This document shows positions 23,601-38,600 of a stretch of 64,000 bases of DNA, piece by piece. This stretch comes from Lingula anatina. Its lineage: Eukaryota > Brachiopoda > Lingulata > Lingulida > Lingulidae. The DNA is taken from the NCBI RefSeq assembly GCF_001039355.2, contig NW_019775047.1:355865-419864 (forward strand), written 5' to 3'. Under the pieces are notes generated by a model, which saw only the letters and a program-made list of their open reading frames with translations, did not search any database and was not told where the DNA came from. The translations under genes were made by a program, and so were the position numbers. The stretch's first letter is position 1; each line of letters begins with the position of its first letter.

Positions 23601-26600
23601 AAGTAAACTTTTGCCAAAAAGAACCCTTAAAATACCATAAGCAGGGCGAGTTGTATTAATCATAATCTTTTCGGTTTTAGAAAAAATTCTTTCCATATGA
23701 ATGCTTATCAGAAGGGGAACATCCTATCTCACGATTCTACTGCACGAATCAGTAAGTTTTATCTAATTTCTTACTTTGTAGCATGACTTTTGCCCTATTC
23801 CAAACCGACTACGAATTCCACAAACCGCCATGAATTGATTAATTCTAGAAATCGTGAGTAATCGTGGAATTTTGCATATTTCTGGTAGAAATCTTGAACC
23901 TGTAGGATTCAATTACAAATTTGTTAAGATAGACTTGAGAATATTTGTGGGGTTCTGCTTGAACAGCGCGAATGTTGTCAAGAAAGTTAGAAACATTTAC
24001 GATTTGCAACAATGACAGGAATATTTCATTTAGGATTCAGTTAAGAGAAAGCTAAGTATCTGCCGATTGAGCCTACGATTTTGGCGAATGTCATCTTGAC
24101 TATTCTTGAAATTTCAAGGAATGTTCCCTCAAGACAGAATCGTGGTCAGTCGTGGTCAGACGAACTTAACCGTAAGGTTGGATTGCACAGGAATGGCTAA
24201 AAGAATCAGTTACGATATATAAGTATGTACCACGGATTTGTTAAGAATTAACATTATTATTATTATACACGTTTTTTTCACTCGGGAGTTCGGGAACAAA
24301 ACTTTTGAACAGTTCAAAACTTGTGTCCCAATTTCACAATTTCTCTATTTATGCAAGAACTGCCTGAGAATAAATAAGAATCAGCTTAAGAGCTTAAAGA
24401 ATTTATCACGATTAAAGCAAGAACCCTGGGATTTATCATTTCCTGGCGGTTCGTGAAATTCGCAGTCGGTGTGGAATAGGGGTATATGCTATACTGTTAT
24501 TGCTAATGTAAAAACATTTTAAGTCAAGCATTCTACATGTATGATAATACGATAGATTCATTCTTTCAGCTTTATTTTAAAAGTATTTTAAAAGTATATC
24601 GTTGTATTCTGCCTTAATGCATTACGGCTCGTTCGATCCCTGACTGATCTTGGAATTATTTTTCATTTGGAATCGCAAAAATAACAGATATGACAATCAT
24701 GAGACTCGCAAAAGTGCAGGTTTACCTCGGGAATAAATGACTTTGGGTCTGTTTCTGAAATAGACGGCCAGACTATCTGATGCTGAATCTCCAAAACCCG
24801 CTCAAAGTTTTTGACCCACTTCATTTTATCATTAAGTTGCTCTGAAATGAAACGTAGGTCAGAGATCAAAGCCAGAGTTCAAAGGCGCATGCTTGAGTAT
24901 CATGCTGAAATGGAAATCCAAAGCATTATGTCACATTTGATGGAGATCGCACATTTGATATTCTCATACCGATAAGTTAAGGATAGCGAAAAAACATTTT
25001 TGTGTCTGTTCTATTTTGTTGCCTTGTGTACATTTTTGTTAAATGATAAATAAATGATAAATTAAGCAACTGCAGGTCCATCTTCCCAAATCAACTACAT
25101 GTACCTAATGATTTCTCTACGTCTTCTATTGATTCTGTGAGCTGCATCCTTTCCTCTGTATTTTCTGTGTACTTTCTTATCTCTTTGAGCAAGAGAGGCA
25201 TTTTTGTCCAATGTTGCATTGGTGCCACCAGGAGATCTGTTAGCTGCAGTCTGTTACACCTAGGGTCTTGGGAGCACCACTAAAAAAGATGTAACTTTAA
25301 GTCACCAGCTGTTAAAACAACTTATTATGCACATGGAAACAGACGGGTTAAAATGTGCCTACATTTGTGGCAATTTAGGAATTACTCTAGTTCACGTATT
25401 TCCAGAGCCAACTGTATAAACCCTACAAACAAAACACAAAACGTGGACTGTCTTCGTAGATAAACGAACACATGAAGACAGAATACATGACATTAATACG
25501 ATTAAGAACATAGAAATATCGATTGCTCCGCCTTTAACTCAGCAGTGGGTACACTACCACTAATCAGTATGGATACAGTGCACATCAATTACTTATAAAA
25601 CTGGTAAGTTTTAGTCTATTTATTTCAAACCTCAATGCTAGACTTATAAAAATAGTCACATCACGATCTCGGTACACAGTCTCATGTTATTTCGTCTCAC
25701 GTGACTTACTGCCGAGGTGTTCATCCTTTTTCCATTAGGCTTACATTTATCCGGTACGTTTGCTCAGTTTGCTTTTATTATAGTATTGACGCATATTCGT
25801 AGATATATATATCGTTATCCCAAGTTCTAGATAATTTTTCCTTTGTCATAATCATGTAATTGAGCACATCAAAGTTTTCTATTAAGTATAATTCTGTTTA
25901 TAACACAAATAATCTGTTTCAGTGAGATGTGAATGAATATTCAATGGCATATTTAAGTATACATTTGACCTAAAGCAATGGACACGGACGCCTGAGCTTG
26001 GGAAAATACTGAGGTTGGTGTAGTATGGCGTATTGCCATACATAACTTTCAGGCCTACCCAACTACCAGACTCGGCACCGAATGATCCTGAATTCACCGG
26101 TAAATCGGACCACACTACCCGTTTTCAAGGTGTGTATCAGTACGCATTTCACAGTATCAGACGCGACACCGTTCTTGCCTAGTACGCGATGTGATAGTGA
26201 CGATTCTCAGAGGGGTTGAAATGCATTGCATCATCACTCAAAATTTGTTCAGGGTATGATACTGTGTAATGCGATCTGACACACACCTTGAAAACGGGTA
26301 GTGTGGTCTGATCTACCGGTGAATTCAGAATCATTCGGTGCCGAGTCTGGTAGTTGGGTAGGCCTGACATTGCTCACTTTTATCTTCGTAGAATCCGGGT
26401 GCAGTGAATCAATTCGTTTATTTTTTTTTCGTTTATATGAAAATTCTAAAATATCATTACTATCTAATTTAGTTATTTACTTTGATTAATTGGATAATTC
26501 CTTTTTTCGAAAGGCAAATGTCTCTTTCCCATGAGAGGTAGCATTTATTCTGGTGATTTCCCCATTTCACTATGCCCTACCTTGTCGAATTCTCCGAACT

Positions 26601-29600
26601 CCTCGTGTTGTTTTCGCACGTTCTCAAGATGCGCTAGGGCATTGGAATAATTCAAACAATACCGGTGATACACCTCCCCGTTTCTGGAATGTTTGGTTAA
26701 CTGGAACACAGAAATACAGAATGAAATGACAGAATTAATTTGTATTGGTGCTGGAGCCTTACTTAAACAAAGCACTCTTATTTCTTTCCTTAGTTACAAT
26801 GAAATATTTATCACAAAGACTCGACTCTTGTTTTGTGTAATTATGTGTGCGGTATAGGAAAGAGGGTCGTTCAAAAATATCACCCATGAGTGAACTATTA
26901 AAAACGAAAATTGTTAGATAATTTACTGATACTTCCTGGTACAAGTATACCCTTACTGCGACTCTAATATTAAAATATAAATACCAAACACGTATACAGT
27001 CCATATTTATAGTCATTTCAATGTATGTGCTTCCTTCGCCTACGTCGACTAGTGTAACGCATTGTTTGAATAAATTATACATGTATCTCATTTTTGAAGT
27101 TCTTTTCAATGTAACAAGCAAAGCTGCTTTAAACCTTGGGTTTACTGGGAAATAGCTTTTTGATTTGATTAATACGACTACATAGGCTATGATAATAGGA
27201 TCAGATTAAAATTATTTAATGTAGACGTATAATAAGGTCGTACATGTACATACAAAAACTTTTTTCCAATCGTCGACTGTCATGCAACAATCATGCAACA
27301 GAACTCTTAACCTTTCTGTAGTTAAAAAAATATTTGATACTCCATTCTGATTGCTTTGAAATAAAGATAACTGAGGCAGGTTGCTCCTGGTTAAGGAACG
27401 GTACTGTATGCATGCAGAAGCTGTGAAAATGCACTGGCCCAAAATAAGACATGGCCAGGTAGTAACAAATTACGACATTAGGTCGTAGGAACCTAAGGGC
27501 CACAAGTCTATGGGAAGGAGGAGCAGGGAGCAAAAGTACGGTTCCCAAAATCATACAGTTAGGACAGACAAAATCTGTAAGTTGTTTTTGCCAAATGAAA
27601 AAAAAAACATCTGGCGTTAGTCAGGTGGAGATAATTTATGAGCGATCACAAAAATCACATTTCCTCCCTCCATTAACGTACCTCGACCGACCCTTAAATT
27701 TAGCTGTTATGCGAGTTAAACATACAGAACTTTTTTAACAAAAAATAATAATAGTCTACCGATCCTCTTTCTAGAGAGACGCTCCTGTAAACCAACTTAT
27801 CAGTTTTCTCTAGCCTTAAAAACCATGATCTGCAGCTGGTAGAACAATAAGTGTGATTTCTAGAAAACAGCAAACTACTTACCCTTTCAAAGGCACTTAT
27901 TAACGCGGCTGTGCTACCAAAACACGTGGGCCCCATGTCCTTGAGCAGAGATGCCAGGAAGTCTTTGCAGAATGTATAACTCACCTAATGTTCGAAAATG
28001 AGAGAGTGTAGTAAGGATGACCAAACCTACCTTGTGCAGTTAGGGTAGTAAAATAAAATTATTATTTCTAGTGAAATATTTGTGTCATTTCTATCTCTAA
28101 TGACGTGTGGATAAAATGGACAGGTAAACAAAAACGCAATTCACAATTTGTCTTAAACTTTCAGATTAAAAAAGTTTAGCAAAATACAGTTATTTTAGCG
28201 AAAGTGCCACGGCGTAAACACGTTAATTAAAACATGCAGCTTTTCCCGATATGGTCAAAAATATCAACTTGTTGCAGAAATAGACTTAATACTTACATAG
28301 CACAGTTCGTCTAAATTACCAAAGAGCTCCTGGACATCAGCTGACATCAAGAAACCTTCTACTTGGACCTTTTTCAAAGGTTCCATAAAACACTGCAATG
28401 GATATAAAACTGTTATATAACGATGATGTTATTACACCCCAAGAATCGTTTCATTCATATCAGTGTAGTTTTACAGAATGGGCAACTAATGGATAGACTA
28501 ACGATTTTGCCAGAGTTTGCCTGTGGAGTATTTACTGACTAAATGTATGGGTCTAACTAGCTGGAATTTTTATTTGAATTATTTTCCGTGCTGTCAATAA
28601 CAAAACGCATGGCCTCTGTATGCTCTCTATGAACCTATCGCTTTCGATTAAACTGAGGGAAAGAAAATGAGTATCATTAGTATTTCACTTTATTTTCCGT
28701 AATTTCAGTCTGTGTGTCGATCGATCTTAATTCTCGATAGTACTTTTATTTCATTCCTTTACCAAATACAGAGATATCAAAGAGCTTAATTCGGTAGGTA
28801 ACAGAACAGAATAAATTCAGTTAGATTCTGACTAGAACTACGGGTGCGCATCTTATGCCCCTATTTCACACAGACCACGAATCCCCAGGAATTGACAAAT
28901 TTCAGGATTCGTGAGGATTCGTCTTATTTTGCCAATTTTCTGGTCTAATTCGACACGCTCTACGATTCAGATGCGATACAGGTGCGATAGTGTTACGAAT
29001 ATTCGTGGGATTCGGCTGGAATCGCACAAATATAGTCCAGAAATTCACTACGATTTTTTGGAATCGGGAGTTCGTGGCCAAAATTTTGAACAGCTCAAAA
29101 TTTTTGCCACGAATTCCCGATTGATCAAGAATTCCAAGAACTGACTACGATTATATACGAATCTGTTAAGAACTTCACGAACTGATTACGATTCAACCAC
29201 GAATCCTGAAATTTGTCAATTCCTGGCCATTCGTGGAATTCGTGGTCTGTGTGAAATAGGGGCATTACGATAGACTCGTTCGCTCTAGACTAAACATACA
29301 TTCATTTTCTGCAGTACAGTACAAGAGATATACAGACAGAAATGAAACTCGCATAAGCTTAAATATTTACCCCTGCTTTGAAATCTTGTTTCTTTTTAGA
29401 AAATTCCTAGTCTTTTTCAGTTTATACGTTTGTATTGTCCTCTGTAATCCAGCTTAAAGGGACAAAAACCGTTCATTTTGACCAAAAATTGATATTCCTG
29501 GTGTAAACAACAATTTCCCAAACTTAATGAATCCCTTCCGACATTCAAAGTTAGTCACTTTTTTGTATAAATCTCTTTAGAGATTATTACGGAGGATAGC

Positions 29601-32600
29601 CATCTTTGGTGGTCACGTGGTCCGATCGAAGGCTTAGATTCCAAAAATAATTGCGATAACCGCAGTTTTGGTGGTAAAATAGAATTTATTATATTTCTAG
29701 GATTTTGTTACATTTTTTATTGTGAAAATGGATATCATACGAAGAGATATTTTCCCTTTAAATACAATATCAGTATAGCGCAAACTACAACGGTTTCCAA
29801 AATTCTGTACTAGCCCCCTCTGAGATCAGAGACAGGAACTGGATGGATTGGTACTTACGTGTTTTAGCACCATGAGATGGTCGACAAGGAATACACATTC
29901 ACTTTTGAGAAGCTCCCACACAGCTTCTCTCCTCTTCCTCTCTGTCTCTGGTATAGGTAGAGAATCCCCAGTTGATTTGTCAGTACTGGCAATGAGGTCT
30001 GACCAATGTAAGTCCTGGAAGGTTTGTTGAGCAGTGAACATAAATCTTGTACTAAAAGAACTACACTTAATCAAACAGAATGAAGGGGGCTGGGGTGAGG
30101 GGGGGGGGGAGGCTGGGACAAACTACGTGTTCTAGCTGTCTATATTTAAAAACTGCAGTACCTATAACGCAACCAGGTGAAACGGGTTTTGTATCTACAT
30201 GTAACGTCTACATTTTCTTTGATGGCAGGCCTACTAGACAGCACTTAGAACTCATACATTTTAGACGGTTATATAATATGGTACGAAATGCAATAAAATA
30301 ATTAATGTAATAATATAATTACAATTAATGAAAACAGTGGCAATAAACAAGGTTAACTTGATACATACTTCGCATTGGTGAGTGCTGATATAAACTTGTA
30401 CACTAGTCCAACGTCAAGTGGGAAATATTGCTTTGACTTCGAACATGTTAACACTAAGCAATTTATCACTTTATTGACACGTATCACTGAAGTCAGGTGC
30501 CACAAAACCAAACAGACAGACATACAAATGCCAAAATGGAACCAATGACAAAAAAACACATTTAAAATGATAAATACATGTTGCACTATCAGTATATTAA
30601 CAAAATGCCTATATCTTACAATGAATGACGGGACCAAAGTAATCTTGTTCAACCCGTTAGAATATTTAATTGTCCACACTTTCTCTCAAATTGTCTATTA
30701 TATATGAAATTGCATAATCAAAGAAAAAACAGTATTCAATCCTATAAATTTCCCTCTTATTTGCTTTACGAATAAAAATTTCGGGATAGTGCACGGCTAC
30801 AGCAAAGGCTGAAACAAGCGCAGGTGACGGCTTTATGTCCAGACGCAGTGTCTGTAAACACTGACATGTTAATTCCCATTTCCCTTTTATTATATTGGTG
30901 GAATATTTCAAGGCGTTCGAATAAATCGCCCAAGTTTCACCTTACTGACTGTAAATATAACTATCTGTGCAACGGCGTAAGATTGTCAGCTCCCTAGGTG
31001 TAATTGGATAACTCATAGTAACTGTTCTCTTATTTCAAGGACCAAAGCATGGTGTTTTCCATATAACCCCAGATAATCAAAAGAGGCGGCGCGTGTGTAT
31101 GGATTTAGAGAGAGAGAGTTCTCGTCAAACCTCTGACACTGTGGGGAGGGGGGGGGGGGGGAGAAAAAGTGTATACCAAGGCATTAATTCTTCTCCAGTC
31201 CGGGTGACAAAATGCTGACACAGACGGAGACATCGCTCTGACAGCCAAGATAAGATAAATTGATTCCCCATCCAGACAATTACCACTGTGGCATTGGAGA
31301 ACATTTTCGCTGTATGCTTTAAGTGCGATTATCTCTTTTAGCTCCGTTATCCAAAGGCGATGACTTTCCCCACTGGAAAAAGGTAATAGTCCCTGAATGT
31401 GTGAAACTCCAACCATTGCTTTAAAAGCACTAAATAATTGAATTCCTTAGCCATCACGCCTTCGATAAGAGCGTGAAGGTTTTTAGCGATGAACAGTTTG
31501 GATTCGTTGATAAATAAATAATGCTATTTCCAGGTCATATTTTAGAATCTGCATGGTTGATGATAAGGTTGATTGAACTACGCAGTACAGACATTCATGC
31601 GGTGCACATTACTTTTCCTAAACGGAACAGGAGTCTTTTTTTTTTGTTGATGGTTAATCGTTAAAACCCATGTACCTCAACTATAAAGAGACGCCAAAAG
31701 TAAACACGAGATAGTTGCGTGGTACATGATGTAGTTAGATAATGGGTACTTATAACTCTTATTTTCCCTGCAAAACCAAGATTAGCCAAAAACGATACCA
31801 TTTCATAACGCCACTTACTAATGGAAAATCAGCTAAAAACGTGGCCTAAGAAATCATTTAAAGAAAAACATTCACCCAAGCGAATAACACTCTTGCTGAG
31901 AACAAAACAGGTGCGAAATGTATGCTGTGATGCTGCTAACTACGCCTTATAACTGGCCAACTCATTTCCTCTATGAATTACACTTAACTGTTAGCTATAT
32001 AGAGATCCACATATATCATAAATGTACGTTATCATGTACTATATGCCGAGGCCAAGCCACGCACGCCAACAGCCATTCCTGCAAACACGCTAGAAACACC
32101 TGTCTGCTTTGAGGTTACAAACGCCCAAATGGACAAAACATATTTATCATTATTCATGTATTTATTCATTTTGTTTCTAATTCTCCTACAGGATGACTCC
32201 ACAACTGGTAAGGGTTGTCTGAATAGCATGAATTGGTTGAATCTGAAATAATTGCCTTTGAAACTCGATTGCCATTCACAGTTTACTGGTATTTGTCAGT
32301 TCATTCCAGTGTGTGTATTTAAAAGTTAGTGAATTACTTACTTTATACCGAATTAATGTATTGTCCTTAAATTCGGATGGCTTGAGCTTGCTCAACATTT
32401 CCTCGAATGCTGCAAGGGTTTTGCTTCTTTTTTTATCAATCTACAACAAAAGCAACAATAGAATTCGTGTTACTTTATACATGTAAGTGGGGAAAGTGTC
32501 AGAACCGAGTTTAATTAAAGTTTATGTTAAATGTATGTGTATGGAAAGATGGGATCTTGGGAATTCAAAATAATCCAGTCTTATTCTTCTGGTATGGGAA

Positions 32601-35600
32601 TGTAATAATGGACAACTCGACAGAAAATCTAATTACACTCATGGTTATTTAAAAGCCAATGTATTCAAGTAGGCATTACAACAGACTTTTTTTGCAATAT
32701 CCTTATTGTAAAAAAATGATATTTCTACAATCAATGCATTGCCTATAAGTAAAATTAAATTATGTGGCAAGTGTAAAGAAAGAACAAAGGCAACATGCCA
32801 AGTCCCCACGTCACAAAATGTAACTACCCCAAAGACATATTTATCACACAATTTCTCGTTAACCTTTCAGTGCCGACATGAAATTACGGAATATCGATAA
32901 CAACTTTGGGTGCTGCATGTAAACGAAGTATTTAATTAAGCCTATAGATCATTGTATCTTTTCCCATTCTGTGAATTATTGGTTTGCTTGGATTCGAGGT
33001 TTCAACTGTCTCATCAAACTGAGTTTTGCACACTGGCTGGTAATGTCTTTGATTGCCACATGATTAAGTAGCTTTTTACGCGGTATTCAATCTGAAATAT
33101 GAACACTTTTGTATTTCTTTGGTCGAGGTGAATCGTATATTTTGTCAAAACAACTTACCAGTTTGAGCAATGAGAGAGATTTGACTTTCTTTGCATCTGA
33201 AAGAAAGAAAAGACAGTTCCGCATTACAAATTGGAGAATAATTAAAGCAGTTGTTGAAGTTAAGTAGCTAATTTACAACACATATCCCTCTTTTTGAGGT
33301 GCAATCTCCATACAGACGCTGGAGGTCATGAATCTACGTAGTTTTTTTCTTAACTGTTTAACTCTTTGGTGTGACTTCCCTGTGAGTGACGAGCGTTGTC
33401 TACCCCTTGCTCTCCTCCCCTCTATTCTGTCAGTGATTGCTAAATGGTTTAGATCTTCCTTTCTCATGATGTGAGCTTGAAATTTCACCTGATTGCCTCT
33501 GCTCATTCACAAATTTCCTTTAGTACCTGTTCTGGTTAGTACTACCTCATTTTAGGCAACTTAAGTTCAAGAGATTCTCACTGTCCTTCGATAAAACTAC
33601 AATTCAGTTATGTCTAGGTTTATTCTCCGTTCTTGTGATATAGCCCTGCTTCGACTTACATATTTCAGGGTCGGGAAATGTAACATTTTAGAGCTCTAAT
33701 TCTAACTGACATTTTTTATTTTTCTTTTTTAGAAATTTTCTCTATGTCATTTTTTGATGATTATTTACAACTCCCTGTAATTACATCTATTTCCAAAGAA
33801 AATAGTGAAATATGTATCCTTGCCACCCTTGTTAGAATACGTACATGCTGGTGCGTACACACACAAGCATTCATACATTTCAACCTCACCTAGACTGACA
33901 AGAATTAAATCCACGTCACAGTATATTTTAAATGATAAAAACAAAGTAATCACATCCCTGAGAAAGCCAGGGCTAGTAGACAGAATTTATATGAGTACCT
34001 TAAGTCATGTAATCTAGGGATAAGACCATCTGCCTTTTCGGGATTTCAAAACATTTTGACTGCACTTTTTGTTTTTTGTTTTTTTTTTATTGATTGATAG
34101 CTTGATATGCAATACGAAAAACATTAAAGGTTAATTTTCATCTTTTCAATGTGAAATGTGATCACCAGCTGACCTAATCAAAATACATGATCATCTGTCT
34201 ACTCTGAAGCCTCACAAAGCAGACACTGTATTTAAATAGAATTTTAAGTTTTATTATCATCACCATCACCATCCACTCTCAGCAGGTTGACTGTCGTGGA
34301 TCGCCACGTCACTCAATTTTGTGCCATACTTTCACTATATTCTTAATTGGTTTATTATTTTATGTGGATACTTAGCAGTCTAAGGCCGACCCACTTGAAT
34401 GCATGTTCTGTAATTCCCGTGAGGAATTTATACAGTGTCTAATCGGGAATTAAGCGGCAAGCTTATTAGTGGGCCGCCATATTTGATCTGCGAATCTGTT
34501 AGTCCGCTGTTCTCAATGCGCTTTTATACACACATTATCTTAGAAAAAAGCAACATTAATCTTTGCAAAATATCTCACCATGAAACCTTATCACTTTTTG
34601 CTTACACATCATCCCATGACGTGCGGTATGATGGATGTGGTATTCAACAGCGTTCTTATACAGGCGCTATGCAAGCGCGCATTCAGAACAGAGAACTAAC
34701 AGACACGCGGATAAAATATGGCCGACCCACTTCCATGCTTTTTGCGTGATCCCCGCGGGGAATCTATTTATCGGGAATTAAGCGGCAAGCTTTTAAATGT
34801 GTGGCCATATTTGATCTGCAGATCTGTTAGTCCGCTGTGCTGAAAGAGCTCTAAGATGTTTTCGCTTCACTAAGGTGAGGGGAGTAAAACATGGCAGTGA
34901 CATCTGGTCGAACTGTTTTATTCAAAACATATTTAAATATTTAAGATGAACATTTCATATATACCAGTTATAACACCAATGGGACACACAAAGGCAAATT
35001 AATATAATTGTCCTTCAAAGACGGATGTGATAAATACCTTCATTTTGATTTAGACTCTGCGTCGAACCGCTCTGGGATCGTGGTAACCCAAAATCGGCAA
35101 TCGTGTTTCTCTTTGTTAACACCTTCTTCCTATGTCTCCGATGTTCGGCGTGGTTAGTTGAAGGCGGAGACTTTGGTGCTCCCTCAGCCGTGTCTGAAGG
35201 CAGATCCCCCAAAGAACTGCGTCTACGACGTCGTAACGACGGGCTGCAAAACATGGCAAAAAATTCGAAGTAAGATGCTGATGCGTTACAGTGAAACAAA
35301 TCCGAGCTAATAGAACACTGACAATCCAGCAAACAGTGCCTTTCTTAAGCCTGGAATGAAGACTGATCTCGCCTTGATCACAAGTATGTGTTCCTTGCAG
35401 TGAGAGCTGATGGAATCAATGGAACTGCCAATAATCACCAGCTCCCGCCAATGGACTTGCTTTAGAAACCCCTATTTACATTGAAACCAAATAACTTTTG
35501 ATGTAGAAAATTTGCGTTCACTGGTTGTTTTTTCATTGAGGTGCTCAATTACATAGATATCCTGCGATTCTGCTTGTATTTCTGTCATGAAACCTAGGCA

Positions 35601-38600
35601 ACGAAAGCCAAAAAACACTTCCTCTTGAAATACATTGAACTGGTACGTTATGCCATAGTGTTACTCAAGTATTTTCGTCAGTTAAAGGTGCTGGCAGTTT
35701 GTTCGTTCTGAACACGTGATTTCCGTGCCTGTCATGTAGGGCAATGGGTTAACGACGTTTGTGATATGAGTATCCAATCTTTTCGCCCGGATTAAAGAAG
35801 GGTCGATTTCGGAGAGACTGATAGGCTACTGTTCATTAGGAACAGAGACTTGGAATAAAACGAAAACACTTTACATTGAAAAAACAAACTTTACATCCCA
35901 CCTAAAATCAGATTGTGAATACTTTCATCGTGATTTTAGGAAATTGTTAAGTCAATAATTACATTCATAAAGATAACAGTTTCATAACCGACAATTGTAA
36001 TATGGGTCACTATTTAATAAATACCACGAAATAGTTTCTATAGTTTAAAATTGACCATGTACATGTGTGGCTTCTTTTGTTTTATATTACAGTTATTACA
36101 GATATGTCAGGTAATTCCGCCTGTGAAGGTATAAAGCTCATGGCCCTCCGGCTAATTACACGTAAGTTTTGCATTGCACAAAATATCATGCATACATGTT
36201 CCTTTTCGTGGCTTCTATTGATCTTCTTTGAGAAAAAAATGAGGTGGAAAGTCCGTAAAGCGTCCACAGAAATCACCTTCTATCAATCCAAAGTCACTCA
36301 TTTCTGTTCAACATGAGATGATAAGTAAAACAACGGTTCAGCGGTTCTGCACTTCTGACGTCAAAGCTGTCGGTATTGGACGTTATCATGTATAAAGGCT
36401 TGATTATCGTACAGTGAAGCTCTTGCAGACGCCAAACAGACACGACGGTTCATTAGATAATTCTTTGCTCGTCTCTCTAAGATTGCAACTGCGAGACACA
36501 GAGACGGCGCCATAGTGCTAGTAAGGAAAGGGACTGTAACAACATTAAATCTTTTTGTCCTTGATGTTATTTAGATTTGATCTCGTACAGTATTTGTCCT
36601 CACACATACCTGCATAATTTATCAACCATCCCTGCCCAATGATAGTATATAAACATATGCTAGACCGTCTTCTTAAAGAATGGCGGGGTAAATGAAATGA
36701 TACATCTCTATCTGCAGTTGTCTCCATTAAAAGTAGATACAAAACGTTCACATAATAACCTGATTAATCTATAAATAGACGCCCTTCTTCCGATTTCGTT
36801 ACTCGCACATCAGAATCAATATCGAATCCGCAATATGATGTTTCATCTCCGTAAAAAAAAATAAATAAATAAAATAAATAAAAAAATAAAAACAAAATAA
36901 TCAGAAAGATAATTAAGGGTCATTAAACCAAAAGGATGTCAAAGGTTATCTTTCTTGATTTAAATATATTTCCTATTCAGGTTTATTGTAACATGTCTGT
37001 CCTTTAACCATTGCACTTTTAATTCACTCTCTATTATGTGCTTGTCTGATTATTTATTCTGCTGGACGGTGACTACTATGAGGGCTGTGTTTCAGGACCT
37101 ACTTAAAATTACAGTTATACAATATTACTTATAATGGTTGTTGAAATCCAAGTCACTATATTAAACTTTTAAACGATAATAGAAAATCACACTGGGTATA
37201 TAAAGTGACATACTCTAGAGATAAGATCATCTGCACTTTCGTAAGTTAAATAATACAAATATCTGGGGTTGATGTTCATTTTATTTCTGAACTAAGTTGA
37301 CTAAATTAAAAGTGCATGGCCCGTCTACTCTGTAGACTATGCATTTATGCAAGAAATAAGGCTTACAGAACAGATTACGTTCCAAAGCATGTCGAAGAAA
37401 TACAGATTCTGAATGTGATCTTACTTAATGATTGTAAGAGCCAGTTGTCAGTTAATTCTAGACTTGGGAAAGGGCTAGAACAGTGATCGACACATTCTAG
37501 AAGCCAGCACTTACTTTTCCATGCAAAATCCAATCTGAATTTGTCAGAGGGTCTATTAGATTCAAACCATTTTAACTTTCCGTATTGGGCGGTGCTACTT
37601 CAATGACAGGAGGGTAAGATAATGCATCTCTCGGATATACACTAAACTAAGAAAATATGTCTTTTGCCTTTTCGATAATGGGAAACCATTGGAAAAGTGC
37701 AATACCCTGGGGTTATCGGTTAAGATTCGATTTGAGTTACACGTGTGTCTTCTGTTTGGGGCCAGAAAGTAAAGCAGAACAACCAAAGGGGCATACAATC
37801 TCATTTCTACGTCACAATACTACCTTGTCGAAACAACGCCATGCAAACAGCAAATTAAAATTATGTGGCTCCTTAGAATGTCCCTTCTGGTAAATTACCA
37901 TCTTGAACATTTGACGACTTCTTGTTTAATCAATTTTTAAAATGCAGTTATCTTAGATCCACAGTTTTTTTTTCAATTTATCAACCTTTTGTCGTCGTCA
38001 TGGGATTAACTTAAGTGTGGATTTTGAAAGAAGAAATGTACCCATATTCCCTGTCATATTCAAATCGGCAGCAACGGAAAAGACTATTATTAAGTTACAT
38101 TCTGACTTGATTTAATCAGTTCATTATTCGAGATATTTTCGGACATAACACAATACAAGCAACAAAGCTGTACAATTTACAGACATAAAAGCAAATACTT
38201 ATATACAAAATAGGTTATTTGGTCAAATTTGATGCAATTTTACATGATGCTTCACACGGAAACTCATCCAAGTTAGATGGTAGCTATGGATGTATCTGTT
38301 TGACTTGCGGAGAAATAGGGTCTAGTAATATAGATTGTGCATTTTTTGTAGAAAAGTAGGTCAAATGTCTAATTCAAGGTCACATAATACGCCCAATATA
38401 TGATTTTCTTTTCAAGTTTAACAGAAACTATGGGTGTATCTCTGCAAGTTTTGGGGATATATGGGCTGCAGTAGTGGATTTCTGGTCCCCTCTTGTAATT
38501 AGAATTTTGACCAGCTGAATCATAGTTCTAAACTAGTACCAAATGGCACCTTTCGGCAAGTAGTGGCTGCTTCTCCCGGGGAAAATGCACCGATTGGCCC

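Noticed and set aside
30666-30911. Minus-strand 81-codon frame in intron 6
   Set aside because: No in-phase acceptor and donor, no domain; the region is AT-rich.
31105-31416. Minus-strand 103-codon frame between RhoGEF exons 6 and 7
   Set aside because: Exons 6 and 7 already join in phase 0 and read well together; the frame includes a poly-G tract and lacks splice borders.
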